Assembly (NCBI RefSeq): GCF_001083785.1
Contig: NZ_LAVL01000021.1
Location: forward strand, 24,796-88,795
Direction of reading: 5' to 3'
Source of the DNA: Nonomuraea sp. SBT364
GTDB lineage: Bacteria > Actinomycetota > Actinomycetes > Streptosporangiales > Streptosporangiaceae
DNA: 64,000 bases
How positions within the stretch are numbered: position 1 is the first letter of the stretch; each line of letters starts with the position of its first letter. This document shows, in pieces, positions 7,457 to 16,316 of this stretch. A program made the translations under genes and the position numbers. The notes beneath the pieces are model-generated. The model made no database searches and had not been told where the DNA came from. It saw nothing but the letters and a program-made list of their open reading frames with translations.

Positions 7457-9658
7457 ATGTCTGGCGCGGTTCGTGGCTACGCTGGGGGCGTCTTGGCCGT
7501 CGTCGATGGGCACGCGGGCGATCCGCGGGCCGTCGAGTTGCGGAACGCCGCCGACGCGCTCGATGCGGCGCTGGGCGCGCCCGCATCCCTTGACCCGGCA
7601 CTGGCCAGATGGCGCGCGGCCATGGGCGCCGTGCGTGACTGGCTGGCTGCCTACGTGCTCGCGGGCTTGCCGCTGCCGAAACCGTCGTTGCAGGACTGGG
7701 CAGCCGACGACGGCGTCCGCCTGGGCGCGGGCCTCGGCCCGTTCGCGGTGGAGGCCGTGTGCCCGTCGCTGCTGCTGCCCGACCCGCGCAACGCGGCCGC
7801 GCCCGCCATCGCGGTCGGCCCGCTGCCGCCGAAGAACGTCAGTGCCCGCGTTGATGCCGGTGTCGTGGCCGGCGGGGGCTCCCTCGATGTGCTCCCGGAC
7901 GGGACGCGCGGAGTGCTGGGGCTGGACCTCGGCGTGGTCGAAGTGGCGGCGCTGGCGAGCCTGCGCCAAGTGGACGGCCGGTCCTCGGCCGCTGCGGTCT
8001 TCTCGGCGGGCTTCTCGCCGGGCCTGCAGCTCGGGTTCGGTTTCCAGTTGTCGCGGGTGGGTGGCGTCATCGGCGCCAACCGCGGCGTGGACCCTCAGGC
8101 ACTGGCCGCCCCGCTGCGTGACGGCAGCGCGGGAGAGGTGCTGTTCCCGCTCGACCTCGGCAACGGCGCCCGCAACGCGCTCGCCGCGCTGGAGACCATC
8201 CTGCCGCCCAGAGCCGGTGTGTCCGTCGCAGGGCCGACCCTGCGGCTGTCCTGGCTGGAGATCGCCGGCCAGGGCTTTTGCTCATTCGACCTGGCCGTGC
8301 TGATGGAACTGCCGGGCCCGCAGCGGGTGGTTGTCGTCGGGGTCGCGCGCGCGGGTATCCCGCCCGTGCTGAAGCTGCGGGTCGACGTGGCCGGCGTGAT
8401 CGACCTGGTCCAGAGCACGGTGGCCGTGGACGCGAGTCTGATCGACAGCGGCCTGCTCGGCGTCTTCAGCGTGTACGGCGACCTGGCGTTCCGGCAATGC
8501 TGGGGGCCGCAGGCCCACACCGTGCTGACCGCCGGGGGCTTCTACCCGGGCTTCCGCCCCGAGCCGGCCGTCATCCCCCCACTGCGCCGCCTCGGCTACC
8601 ACCTGGACGTCCCCGTTCCCGGAATCTCCCTACGGGCCGAGGGCTACCTGGCGGTCACGTCCAACAGCGTCCAGCTCGGCGGCCGGATCGAGGCGAACGT
8701 GGGCATGGCGGGCTGCCGCGCGCGCGGGTTCCTCGCCGTCGACTCCATCGTCCAGTTCACCCCGTTCCACGTGCACGCAGAGGTCAGCGCCGGTTTCGAG
8801 GTCAGAGTCCTCGGGGTGACGTTCTGCGGGGTACGCCTCGACGGCACCTTGGACGGACCCGGCCCGGTCACCCTGCGTGGCAGGCTCACTGTCGAGACTT
8901 TCCTGCACGACTTCCACTTCGATGAGACCTTCACCTTCGGCAGCGGTGGCGGCGGCGCCGTGCAGGTGGCGCCGACGCGGGCGGCGCAGGTGCTGAGGGA
9001 CGAAGTGCGGCCGCAGGCGCTGCGCCCGGCCGGCGGGAGCGACCCTGACGTCGTGCCCGCCGGGCTGCCGGTGCCACCGGGGATGGCGCTGATCAGTCCG
9101 CGCGGCGGGGTGTGCTGGCAACAGCGCAGGGTGCCGCTGAACATCCCGATCGATCGTCTTGACGGTGCGCCGCTCGGTGGTGTCCAGACCGTCACGGTGA
9201 CGGCTCCGCGGTTGACGTCCACCGTCGCGGACTTGTTCGCGCCGGGCTCGTTCATCGCTCTGGCCCAGGCTGAGGCGCTGAACCGGCCCGCGTTCGAGCA
9301 GTTGCCCGCCGGAGTCGTCTGTTCGGGTGGTGAGGACCTCGCCGGCCGCGCGAACCCGCAGCCGACCGGGCACAAGGTGTTCAAGAAGGTCCGCACGGAA
9401 TCTCTGGCCCTGCTTTTCGAGGCCGACGTCTTGGCGTTGCCGGGAATCCTGGCCGGGATGCTCACCGCCCGGGACGCCGCCCCGTCACCCGCCACCACGG
9501 CTCCGATCGTCGAGGTTCAGAGCGAGTCCTGGATCGCCACCCACGACGAGTTCGTATGCGACAGCGCGACCGCCGCCCATCAGAGCGCCAGGCTTCATGG
9601 CGGTTTCGCCGTCGCCGAACCCGATTTCGTCGAACCCGTCTTGCTGGAGGGGCTGTGA
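7457..9658 (+). CDS. DUF6603-like large protein, first gene of unknown operon
   Basis: A 733-aa protein without signal peptide or clear membrane segment. Residues of about 120-480 match the general pattern I know from DUF6603 proteins: KNVSARVDAGVVAGGGSL, then a GLDLG strand, LQLGFGFQLSRVGGVIGANR, then a string of amphipathic beta strands (ISLRAEGYLAVTSNSVQLGG). The C-terminal third has the companion segment seen with this domain (CWQQRRVPLNIPIDRLDG ... LFAPGSFIALAQAEALNRP). DUF6603 has no established function that I know of. ATG 7457 is chosen for the GGGAAG site at 7442-7447. The stop TGA overlaps the GTG of the next gene, so translation is coupled. The assignment to DUF6603 is from memory of the pattern and needs an HMM search. 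Confidence 0.65.
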   Translation: MSGAVRGYAGGVLAVVDGHAGDPRAVELRNAADALDAALGAPASLDPALARWRAAMGAVRDWLAAYVLAGLPLPKPSLQDWAADDGVRLGAGLGPFAVEAVCPSLLLPDPRNAAAPAIAVGPLPPKNVSARVDAGVVAGGGSLDVLPDGTRGVLGLDLGVVEVAALASLRQVDGRSSAAAVFSAGFSPGLQLGFGFQLSRVGGVIGANRGVDPQALAAPLRDGSAGEVLFPLDLGNGARNALAALETILPPRAGVSVAGPTLRLSWLEIAGQGFCSFDLAVLMELPGPQRVVVVGVARAGIPPVLKLRVDVAGVIDLVQSTVAVDASLIDSGLLGVFSVYGDLAFRQCWGPQAHTVLTAGGFYPGFRPEPAVIPPLRRLGYHLDVPVPGISLRAEGYLAVTSNSVQLGGRIEANVGMAGCRARGFLAVDSIVQFTPFHVHAEVSAGFEVRVLGVTFCGVRLDGTLDGPGPVTLRGRLTVETFLHDFHFDETFTFGSGGGGAVQVAPTRAAQVLRDEVRPQALRPAGGSDPDVVPAGLPVPPGMALISPRGGVCWQQRRVPLNIPIDRLDGAPLGGVQTVTVTAPRLTSTVADLFAPGSFIALAQAEALNRPAFEQLPAGVVCSGGEDLAGRANPQPTGHKVFKKVRTESLALLFEADVLALPGILAGMLTARDAAPSPATTAPIVEVQSESWIATHDEFVCDSATAAHQSARLHGGFAVAEPDFVEPVLLEGL

Positions 9659-12129
9659 CGCCCGAGTTCGTGTCCTGGCAGCGCCCGGCAGTGTACGCGC
9701 TGGCCACCGAGGAGGGCCTGCCCAGCGACCCGAGGCTGACCGCCACCCTTGCGCTGACTCTGCACGACGACCTGGGCGAGATCCCGGCGGCGGCCGGATT
9801 CCTGCTCGCCGGCCCGGGGGACGTGGCCATGCTGGCCGCGGGGCAGGTCACCGGGCGCCGCCCGCACCCCGGTTGCCCCGATGCGGACTCGACGATGATG
9901 CCGCACGTCGAGCTCGCCGCACCTGACCTGCCGTGGCGTTACTCCCGGGCCCGGCATGTCGCCGGCGCTCCCCGGGTGCGGCCCTGGCTCGTCCTCGTGG
10001 TGGGAAGCCGGGAAGAGGTGAGCCTGCTGCCGGACGGGCGGGTGCGGCTCAGCGGCGCCGAGTTGTTCGCCCAGCATCCGCTGGCGGCCTCGCATCGCTG
10101 GGCGCACGTGCACCGCACCCCTGGCGGAACGTTCTCCAGGATCCTCAGCCCGAGACTGCTGCATCCGGGCCGCGATTACGTGGCCGCGCTCGTGCCCGGC
10201 TGGCGGTTGCTGCCCGGCCGGCAACTGGCCGATGCCTGGCAGGACGGAACGGACGCGGTGACGCTGCCGTGCTTCGACAGGTGGAGTTTCCGCACCACAG
10301 CCGACGCGGGGGACTTCGCCACGGTCGCCGCCCGGCTGGAGCCGCTCAGCCCGGCCGAGACGACGATGCTGGCGGACAAGCAGTTCGGCCGAGCCCACGT
10401 GGAAGCACTGGGCGTGACACTGTCGGCCGGCGCGGCACTCACCGCGGTCACGGCCCCGGCAATCGGCCCGCTGCCCTCGCACGTGGCCGCCGGCGTGGAG
10501 AAGCTGACCGAGGACCAGCCCGGGGACGCCCCCTGGGTGCTCAGGCTGCCGCGCTACGACGTGCCGTGGCATCCCGGCCCGGTCGACGGCGAGCCGTGGG
10601 CGTGGCCGCCGCCCGGCGACGACGTGCCTCCCGGCGGCTGGCGGCGGGAGTTGCGGTTGGACCCGCGTCACCGGGGGGCGGCCGGGCTGGGCGCCTGGAT
10701 CGCGATCGCCTGGCAGGACCGCATCGCCCTGGCCGCCGCGCAGCAGGCCGGGGCGGTGGCCACCGCGGCCCAGCGGATCCGGCACCTTGCCCTCGGCCTG
10801 CGTGCCGCGGGCAGCCTCTGGCGGGGGCGCGTGCCGGAAGAACCTCTCGCGCGTCTGGCCGTGCTGGCGCCGCTGCTGGCCCGGATGCCGGTGGCCGGAG
10901 GAGGCAACGCCCTGCAGGCCGTCGCCGGGCGTACTCCGGCCCTGGTGCCCGCGCTTTTCTCCAGCGCCGCCCGCCGCCTGTTGCGCAGGCGCGGGCCGCT
11001 GCACCGCTCCGCCCAGGACGGAGCCACCTCGCTCGCCACCCTGATCGCAGCGGCCAACACCTGCCCGCCACAACAGCGCCTGCCTGAGACCGACCAGCAG
11101 ATCGCCGACAGGGTGGCCGACCTCGATGAGTCCCTCCCCCGACAGCTGAGAGATCGGGCCCATGACGTGTTCCACGAGTTCTTCGATCAGGAGACCACCG
11201 GCATGCTGCTCGAAACCCTCCAGCCGGAGGACCTGATCGACCTCGTCAGGCAGACGCCGCCCGAACAGGAGTGCCGCCCGCTGCCGGACCTGGGGGCCTT
11301 CGCCGACTCGGTCGCCGCGGCCGTGGACCCGGAAGCCGACCGGCCGGTCGCCGTGCGCCGGGTGCTCGGCACGCTCCGCGGCCTGCGCGAGCCCCTGCTC
11401 GCCGAACCCGACGTCGCGCCGGAGTTGGACATCCCGCTCTGGCGGTTCCTGGCCGACCACGCGCCGGACTGGCTGCTGCCGGGCGCCGGGGACATCCCGC
11501 CCGATCGCGTGCTGGCGGTGCAGAGCAACCCGAGCTTCGTCGAGGCGGTGCTGCTGGGCGCGAACGCGCAGACGATCGGCGAGTTGCGGTGGCGCAACCT
11601 GCCGATCACGTCCCGATGGACGCCGTTGCGCCGGTTCTGGCAGCGCATCGATGTGGAAGGCGACGCCGTGGCCACCGACCTCCGCCCGGTCGTCGCACTC
11701 GATACCGGCCAGCCGCTCTGGCCGGAGGCCACCGGACTGGGCGACGACACGCACCAATCCGATCCCGAGCGCGGTGCCGAACTGGTGATCGTGCTGCACA
11801 CCGAACTGTTCCGGCGATACCCGGCCACCGCCGTCTACCTGGCCCCGAACCCCGGCGGCACGGGTGAGTGGAGTCAGGTGCCCGACGTGGACAACGCGGG
11901 CACCCTACGCGAGTACGCCGCCTTCAGCGGACGGCTCACTCCCGATCTCGTCTTCTTCGGCTTCGGCCTGCCGCCCGCCGCCGGTGAGGACCATTGGCTG
12001 GTGCTGGAGGAGCCGCCGCCGGGATACCGGTTCCGCCGCCCGTCGGGTGGCGGTGCGCCGGACGCTGCCGGGTTCGCCGCGGTGACGTTCGCCCCTCCCA
12101 CCCGTGTCTTCCTCGGGAACCTGCTGTGA
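9655..12129 (+). CDS. large protein of unknown function, second gene of operon
   Basis: An 824-aa soluble protein when started at GTG 9655, which overlaps the previous stop (GTGA). The reading frame is open further upstream, but that would overlap the first gene by 100 bases. I recognise no domain. N-terminal residues 1-200 look globular (WLVLVVGSREEVSLLPDGRV, then a run of short strands). The middle is helix-rich with many Arg-Arg-Leu motifs. The C-terminal part has VLHTELFRRYPATAVYLAPN and a final strand-rich PTRVFLGNLL. No catalytic motif, signal peptide or membrane helix is evident. Its stop overlaps the next GTG start, so products are probably made in a fixed ratio. Function unknown. Confidence 0.6.
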   Translation: MTPEFVSWQRPAVYALATEEGLPSDPRLTATLALTLHDDLGEIPAAAGFLLAGPGDVAMLAAGQVTGRRPHPGCPDADSTMMPHVELAAPDLPWRYSRARHVAGAPRVRPWLVLVVGSREEVSLLPDGRVRLSGAELFAQHPLAASHRWAHVHRTPGGTFSRILSPRLLHPGRDYVAALVPGWRLLPGRQLADAWQDGTDAVTLPCFDRWSFRTTADAGDFATVAARLEPLSPAETTMLADKQFGRAHVEALGVTLSAGAALTAVTAPAIGPLPSHVAAGVEKLTEDQPGDAPWVLRLPRYDVPWHPGPVDGEPWAWPPPGDDVPPGGWRRELRLDPRHRGAAGLGAWIAIAWQDRIALAAAQQAGAVATAAQRIRHLALGLRAAGSLWRGRVPEEPLARLAVLAPLLARMPVAGGGNALQAVAGRTPALVPALFSSAARRLLRRRGPLHRSAQDGATSLATLIAAANTCPPQQRLPETDQQIADRVADLDESLPRQLRDRAHDVFHEFFDQETTGMLLETLQPEDLIDLVRQTPPEQECRPLPDLGAFADSVAAAVDPEADRPVAVRRVLGTLRGLREPLLAEPDVAPELDIPLWRFLADHAPDWLLPGAGDIPPDRVLAVQSNPSFVEAVLLGANAQTIGELRWRNLPITSRWTPLRRFWQRIDVEGDAVATDLRPVVALDTGQPLWPEATGLGDDTHQSDPERGAELVIVLHTELFRRYPATAVYLAPNPGGTGEWSQVPDVDNAGTLREYAAFSGRLTPDLVFFGFGLPPAAGEDHWLVLEEPPPGYRFRRPSGGGAPDAAGFAAVTFAPPTRVFLGNLL

Positions 12130-15100
12130 CCGGCCGCCGAGACCCCGTGCAGAGCGCGCGGGACGCCCGCGAGGCGGGGCTGCGCCGGGTGGCGCAGTTG
12201 GCCGCCGAACTGGCCGCGACGCCGGGCTGGCTCTTGGCCGGCGACCCGTCCCGGCTGGACGACCCCGGGCACCGGGCCGCCGCCGAGCGGGCGACCGGGT
12301 GGATGGCCGAGCTGGAGGCCGCCCGTCTGGGGTTGGCCGCGCTCGACGCGGAGCTCGACGCACTCGACGGGCCTCGGACGGAGGACGAGTTCCTCTTCAC
12401 GGAATGGTCGCTCTGGCTCCCCGCCGTACCTGATGCCGAGACGCTGCTCGCCGAACTGCGCCCCGACCCGCGGCGGCTCTTTCTCGGCGACGAGCCGCGG
12501 ATGAGCGCCGAGACCGCGCGCCGCCTCGTCGACACCGTCGCGGCCAACGGCGGCGACGTTGGCGACCGTGAAGCCTTCGTGCACGACGCCATGCTGTCCG
12601 ACGACGACGTGCTCGACTTGGAGCACACCGCACGGACCCGGCTCGACCCCCTGCCCGGCGACCAGGCGATCGGTGTTCTGCTGCCGCTCCGGTTGGAAAC
12701 CCGATTCAGTCCGCGTGAGCACAGCGGCGATCCGTGGAAGCTGCGGGTGCGGGTGCATCCCGACCCCGTCGCGCTCGCCGCTCCGCCGCCCGCACCCACC
12801 GTGGCCGAGGCGGAACTGGTCGCCTTGTGCTGGAGCCGATGCGACGGCGACCTGAGCACCGACATGGGAGAGGCGGCGTTTCGCGCGCTCGCGCAGGCGG
12901 TCGGCGGCGGGCGCGCCGCCCACCTGCTGCGCACCGTGCCCGTGGTACCGGCGGATGATGGCTTCACCGCCTCGGGCACGTACCGCGATCAAGGAGATCG
13001 GTCCGTGGACCACCGCGCCGCGCTGCCCGACGTGCTCCAGCTATGGGGCGAGGAGGGTGGCGGCGGCCTGCGACTCCTCGGTGAGCTGCGACCGGATCAC
13101 GCCGGCATCGCCGAACAGGCCGACTTCGACTCCTCGCTGAGCCCTCTCGAGCACGGCGTGATGCCCGAACTGTGGTGGAACTCCTATCAGGCCGCCGAAC
13201 GGGTCGGCCTGGCCACGGAGGTGGTCCTGCCCGACGGGCCGCACCTCGACGTGCTCCTCGTCACCGGACTCGGCGGCAGCCGCCCCGGCGATGCCTTCGA
13301 AGCGCAGGCCGGCCGGGGCGCCCTCGGCGTCGTCGCCCCGATGACACCGACCAACACCGTCGCCGGGGCGCCCGCCGCTGACCTCGGCCGTGATCCGGCG
13401 ACGTGGCTCGCCGTCGCCCGCTCGCACGGGGGCGGCACCGCGGACGGGCTCGTGTTCTGGCTCACCGGGGAACCGACGCTCCACGGCGTCCCGGCCGCCG
13501 ACACGTCCCTGCTCGCGTCGGTGCCGCCGCTGGTGACCGCGCTCTGGCCGGTGCTGTGGCAACGCTGGCTCAAGGACGTCGTGGGCGCCCCGCACGAGGT
13601 GCTCGGGATGGGCGACTGGGCCGCCCGGCTGCTCGCTCCCCTCGGCCCAGCCCCGGTCCTGCGGGTGGGTGACGTCCCGTATGGCGTGCTGCCCGCCGCC
13701 GACCTGTCCCGGTGGAGGGCCGGGCCACAGGACCCACCGTGGGAAGCCCCGCTGGTCAAGGCGCTGGACACGGTGCTGCCACACTGGGCCGGGACCGCGG
13801 CCGGGGCAGGCACCGCGGCCGGAGCCGGCCCCGGGGAACTGCTGGCCATCCTCGGCCAAGTCCCCACCAGCCGCGCCCCCGGCTCCCGGCTCCTGCTACC
13901 ACTTGAGCCGATCATGCTGCTGCGCAGCCTGGCCGTCGACGAGCAGCCGTGGCAGGTGGCTCTGCGCTGGCGGGAGAACGCCGCGGCGGTGCTGGATCTC
14001 GCCGCCGCGCTGGACGCGACCCAGTATCCGCTGCGGCGTTACCTGGCGTACGGCTACGTCGAGCCGGCGCCCCCGGGCAAGGAAGACGTGCGGGAACTGC
14101 TCCACCGCTATCTGGACATGCCGTGGGAGGCGCTGGCGTTCCTCCCGAGCGAGGATGATCACCAGAGCGAGACCGGCCACCCACTGCTCGTGCGGCTGGT
14201 GCGCCAGTCGCTGCTCCTGACCCAGGCCGAAGTCTCCCGCCTCGACGCCGATCATTGGCCGTTCTGGACCCCGCACTACCTTCCGCCGGTGTACGAAGCC
14301 GAGCGGCTGGCCGAGGACGCGAGGCGGGGCGAGACCGTCGCCGAGCTGCCCGACTACGCCCTGGACCTGCTCGGCGAGCAGATTCCGCCCGACTCTCGCG
14401 TGGCGGCGATCACCCGGCAGTTCCTCGACGTCAGGCAGGCCGTGCGGCAACTGGCCGAGCTCGGCGACGGACTGGCCGAGGGCGGGGCTCTGACGCCGGC
14501 CATCACCGCCGTCCTGGACTCGGCGAGCCACCGCATCGACCCGTGGGCCACCGCCCCGGCCACCCGCCGGCTGCGCCGGCTGGCCGCCCGGAACGTACGA
14601 CGCCACCTGGGCGCCTACGGCTGGGTCGACGACCTGAGCCCTGCCGAGGACCCCACACCGCCCACCCGAGCCGGACTGCTGCACGCGCCCGGCCACAGCC
14701 AGGCCATGTCCGCCGCCGTGCTGCGCGATCACGCGGTACACGACGACGACCCGCGCTGGCGGATCGCCACGAGGTCTGATCAGGTCCGCCTGGCCGCCCG
14801 GCTCGGCGCGGACGTCCGGCTGGGCGTGCATCCCAGCGAGGCGATCGGCCGCGAGATCGAGCGCCGCGTGGGAGATCCTGCCCGGGTTCTCGAACTGCGC
14901 CGACGCTTCGCGCCACGTCCGGAGCAGGCCGGGCGACGCGTCTGTGACGGGCTCATGATCCTCGACGCCGGCCCGGCGGACCTTCCCACGTGGCTCGGCT
15001 CGCTGGAGGATCTGCGCGAGGTGCTGGACACCTACGGCGACCTGCTGGTCGCCGACGCCGTCCACCACGTGGTCTCCGGGCGGGGAGCGCAGGCGCAGGA

Positions 15101-16316
15101 GGCGATGGAGGCGGCCGCAGGGCTCGCCGCGCCGCCGGAACTGCGGCTGCTGCAGACCCAGCGGCAGGGCGCGTCAGTGCGCACCACGGTTCTCATCGCC
15201 CTGCCGCTTCCGGCAGCGCACGACCCCGCCTCACCGGTGACCACCGCCGACCCGGCCCTGGCCACCCTGCTACGTGACCGATCCGGTCCCGCCACGAGCT
15301 GGACGTGGACCCGCGACGGCGCTTCCGTCACCCTGGCAGACCTGGGCCTCGACGTCCCCGACACGGTGCTGATCACGCAGCAGCGGCTGGACGAGCTCGC
15401 CGCAGGACTGCTCGGCGGGCCCGCCGACCGCGGCACCGCGCCCGCCGAACGCGCGGACCTCGAACGGCTCTGCACCCTGCTCGACGCCCAGCGCGGCCTG
15501 CCCGACCTGGTCAGCCCTGCCGGCGACACCGCCGCGAACGAGCTGCGTACCCGGCTCGGCGCCCTGCGAACGGCCGCCGCGGACGTACTCGCCGGGCTGG
15601 CCGCACAACCACCGCAGACCGGGCCCGCCTTGCGCTGGGGCCTGTCCTCCGACCCGGTGGAGGCCACCGAAACGCTGACCGCCCGCCTCGAACAAGCAGG
15701 CGACCCGGGCGACGACGCCGGCGCCGACGAGGCGGCACTCGGCGACCGGATCCGGGCTCTGCTCGCACCGGTCGCCGGACTGGCCCTGCTGTGCACCGGC
15801 ACCCTGCCCACCATGGTCGCCGCGCGCACCCTCGACCGAGACTGGCTCGAAGTGATGGCCGCCGTGCGACCGGCGCTGGCCAGGTTGGAAGCCCACCAAC
15901 TCCGGCACCCGTGGCCCGCGGCCGCCGACGACCCGGCCCGGCTGTGGGTACGACCCGAACCGGGCGAACATCGCGTGATCGTCTACGGCCCCGCCTGCAC
16001 CGGGGGCGCCCCTGCCGCGATCGGCCTGCTCGACGACTGGGCCGAAACGGTGCCCGGTGACCAGCACACCACGTTCGCGGCGTTCGGCTTCGACGCCCCC
16101 AGAGCCCGTGCGCCGCAGGCGGTGCTGCTGGCCGTACCATCCGACGAGCAGCGACCGCTCACCGTGGAGGCGCTGCCCGGCATCGTGCTCGCCACCCGCG
16201 AACTGGCCAAGGCCAGGATGGTCCAGCCCGACCAGCTCGGCACCTGGGCCGCCGCGCTGCCCACCTCGATGATCCTGGGCGCCGGGCCCGCCGGGACGAA
16301 CCTCGTGGAGCCCTGA
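12126..16316 (+). CDS. very large protein of unknown function, third gene of operon
   Basis: A 1396-aa protein when started at GTG 12126 (GTGA overlap with the previous stop). No named domain is recognised. The N-terminal 100 residues are helical and rich in Ala, Arg and Glu. A beta-rich core follows with IGVLLPLRLETRF, then LWWNSYQAAERVG, and LRVGDVPYGVLPAADLSRW. Helical stretches such as VRQSLLLTQAEVSRLDADH and the end YGPACTGGAPAAIGLLDDW follow. The composition is soluble, without a secretion signal. Size, coupling and lack of paralogues in the window suggest a structural or scaffold role in a multi-protein assembly (inference). The stop TGA shares one base with the next ATG. Confidence 0.6.
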   Translation: MTGRRDPVQSARDAREAGLRRVAQLAAELAATPGWLLAGDPSRLDDPGHRAAAERATGWMAELEAARLGLAALDAELDALDGPRTEDEFLFTEWSLWLPAVPDAETLLAELRPDPRRLFLGDEPRMSAETARRLVDTVAANGGDVGDREAFVHDAMLSDDDVLDLEHTARTRLDPLPGDQAIGVLLPLRLETRFSPREHSGDPWKLRVRVHPDPVALAAPPPAPTVAEAELVALCWSRCDGDLSTDMGEAAFRALAQAVGGGRAAHLLRTVPVVPADDGFTASGTYRDQGDRSVDHRAALPDVLQLWGEEGGGGLRLLGELRPDHAGIAEQADFDSSLSPLEHGVMPELWWNSYQAAERVGLATEVVLPDGPHLDVLLVTGLGGSRPGDAFEAQAGRGALGVVAPMTPTNTVAGAPAADLGRDPATWLAVARSHGGGTADGLVFWLTGEPTLHGVPAADTSLLASVPPLVTALWPVLWQRWLKDVVGAPHEVLGMGDWAARLLAPLGPAPVLRVGDVPYGVLPAADLSRWRAGPQDPPWEAPLVKALDTVLPHWAGTAAGAGTAAGAGPGELLAILGQVPTSRAPGSRLLLPLEPIMLLRSLAVDEQPWQVALRWRENAAAVLDLAAALDATQYPLRRYLAYGYVEPAPPGKEDVRELLHRYLDMPWEALAFLPSEDDHQSETGHPLLVRLVRQSLLLTQAEVSRLDADHWPFWTPHYLPPVYEAERLAEDARRGETVAELPDYALDLLGEQIPPDSRVAAITRQFLDVRQAVRQLAELGDGLAEGGALTPAITAVLDSASHRIDPWATAPATRRLRRLAARNVRRHLGAYGWVDDLSPAEDPTPPTRAGLLHAPGHSQAMSAAVLRDHAVHDDDPRWRIATRSDQVRLAARLGADVRLGVHPSEAIGREIERRVGDPARVLELRRRFAPRPEQAGRRVCDGLMILDAGPADLPTWLGSLEDLREVLDTYGDLLVADAVHHVVSGRGAQAQEAMEAAAGLAAPPELRLLQTQRQGASVRTTVLIALPLPAAHDPASPVTTADPALATLLRDRSGPATSWTWTRDGASVTLADLGLDVPDTVLITQQRLDELAAGLLGGPADRGTAPAERADLERLCTLLDAQRGLPDLVSPAGDTAANELRTRLGALRTAAADVLAGLAAQPPQTGPALRWGLSSDPVEATETLTARLEQAGDPGDDAGADEAALGDRIRALLAPVAGLALLCTGTLPTMVAARTLDRDWLEVMAAVRPALARLEAHQLRHPWPAAADDPARLWVRPEPGEHRVIVYGPACTGGAPAAIGLLDDWAETVPGDQHTTFAAFGFDAPRARAPQAVLLAVPSDEQRPLTVEALPGIVLATRELAKARMVQPDQLGTWAAALPTSMILGAGPAGTNLVEP

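Noticed and set aside
9595..11799. 734-aa reverse frame opposite the second operon gene
   Set aside because: Antisense shadow; the forward frame has proper codon bias and coupled starts.
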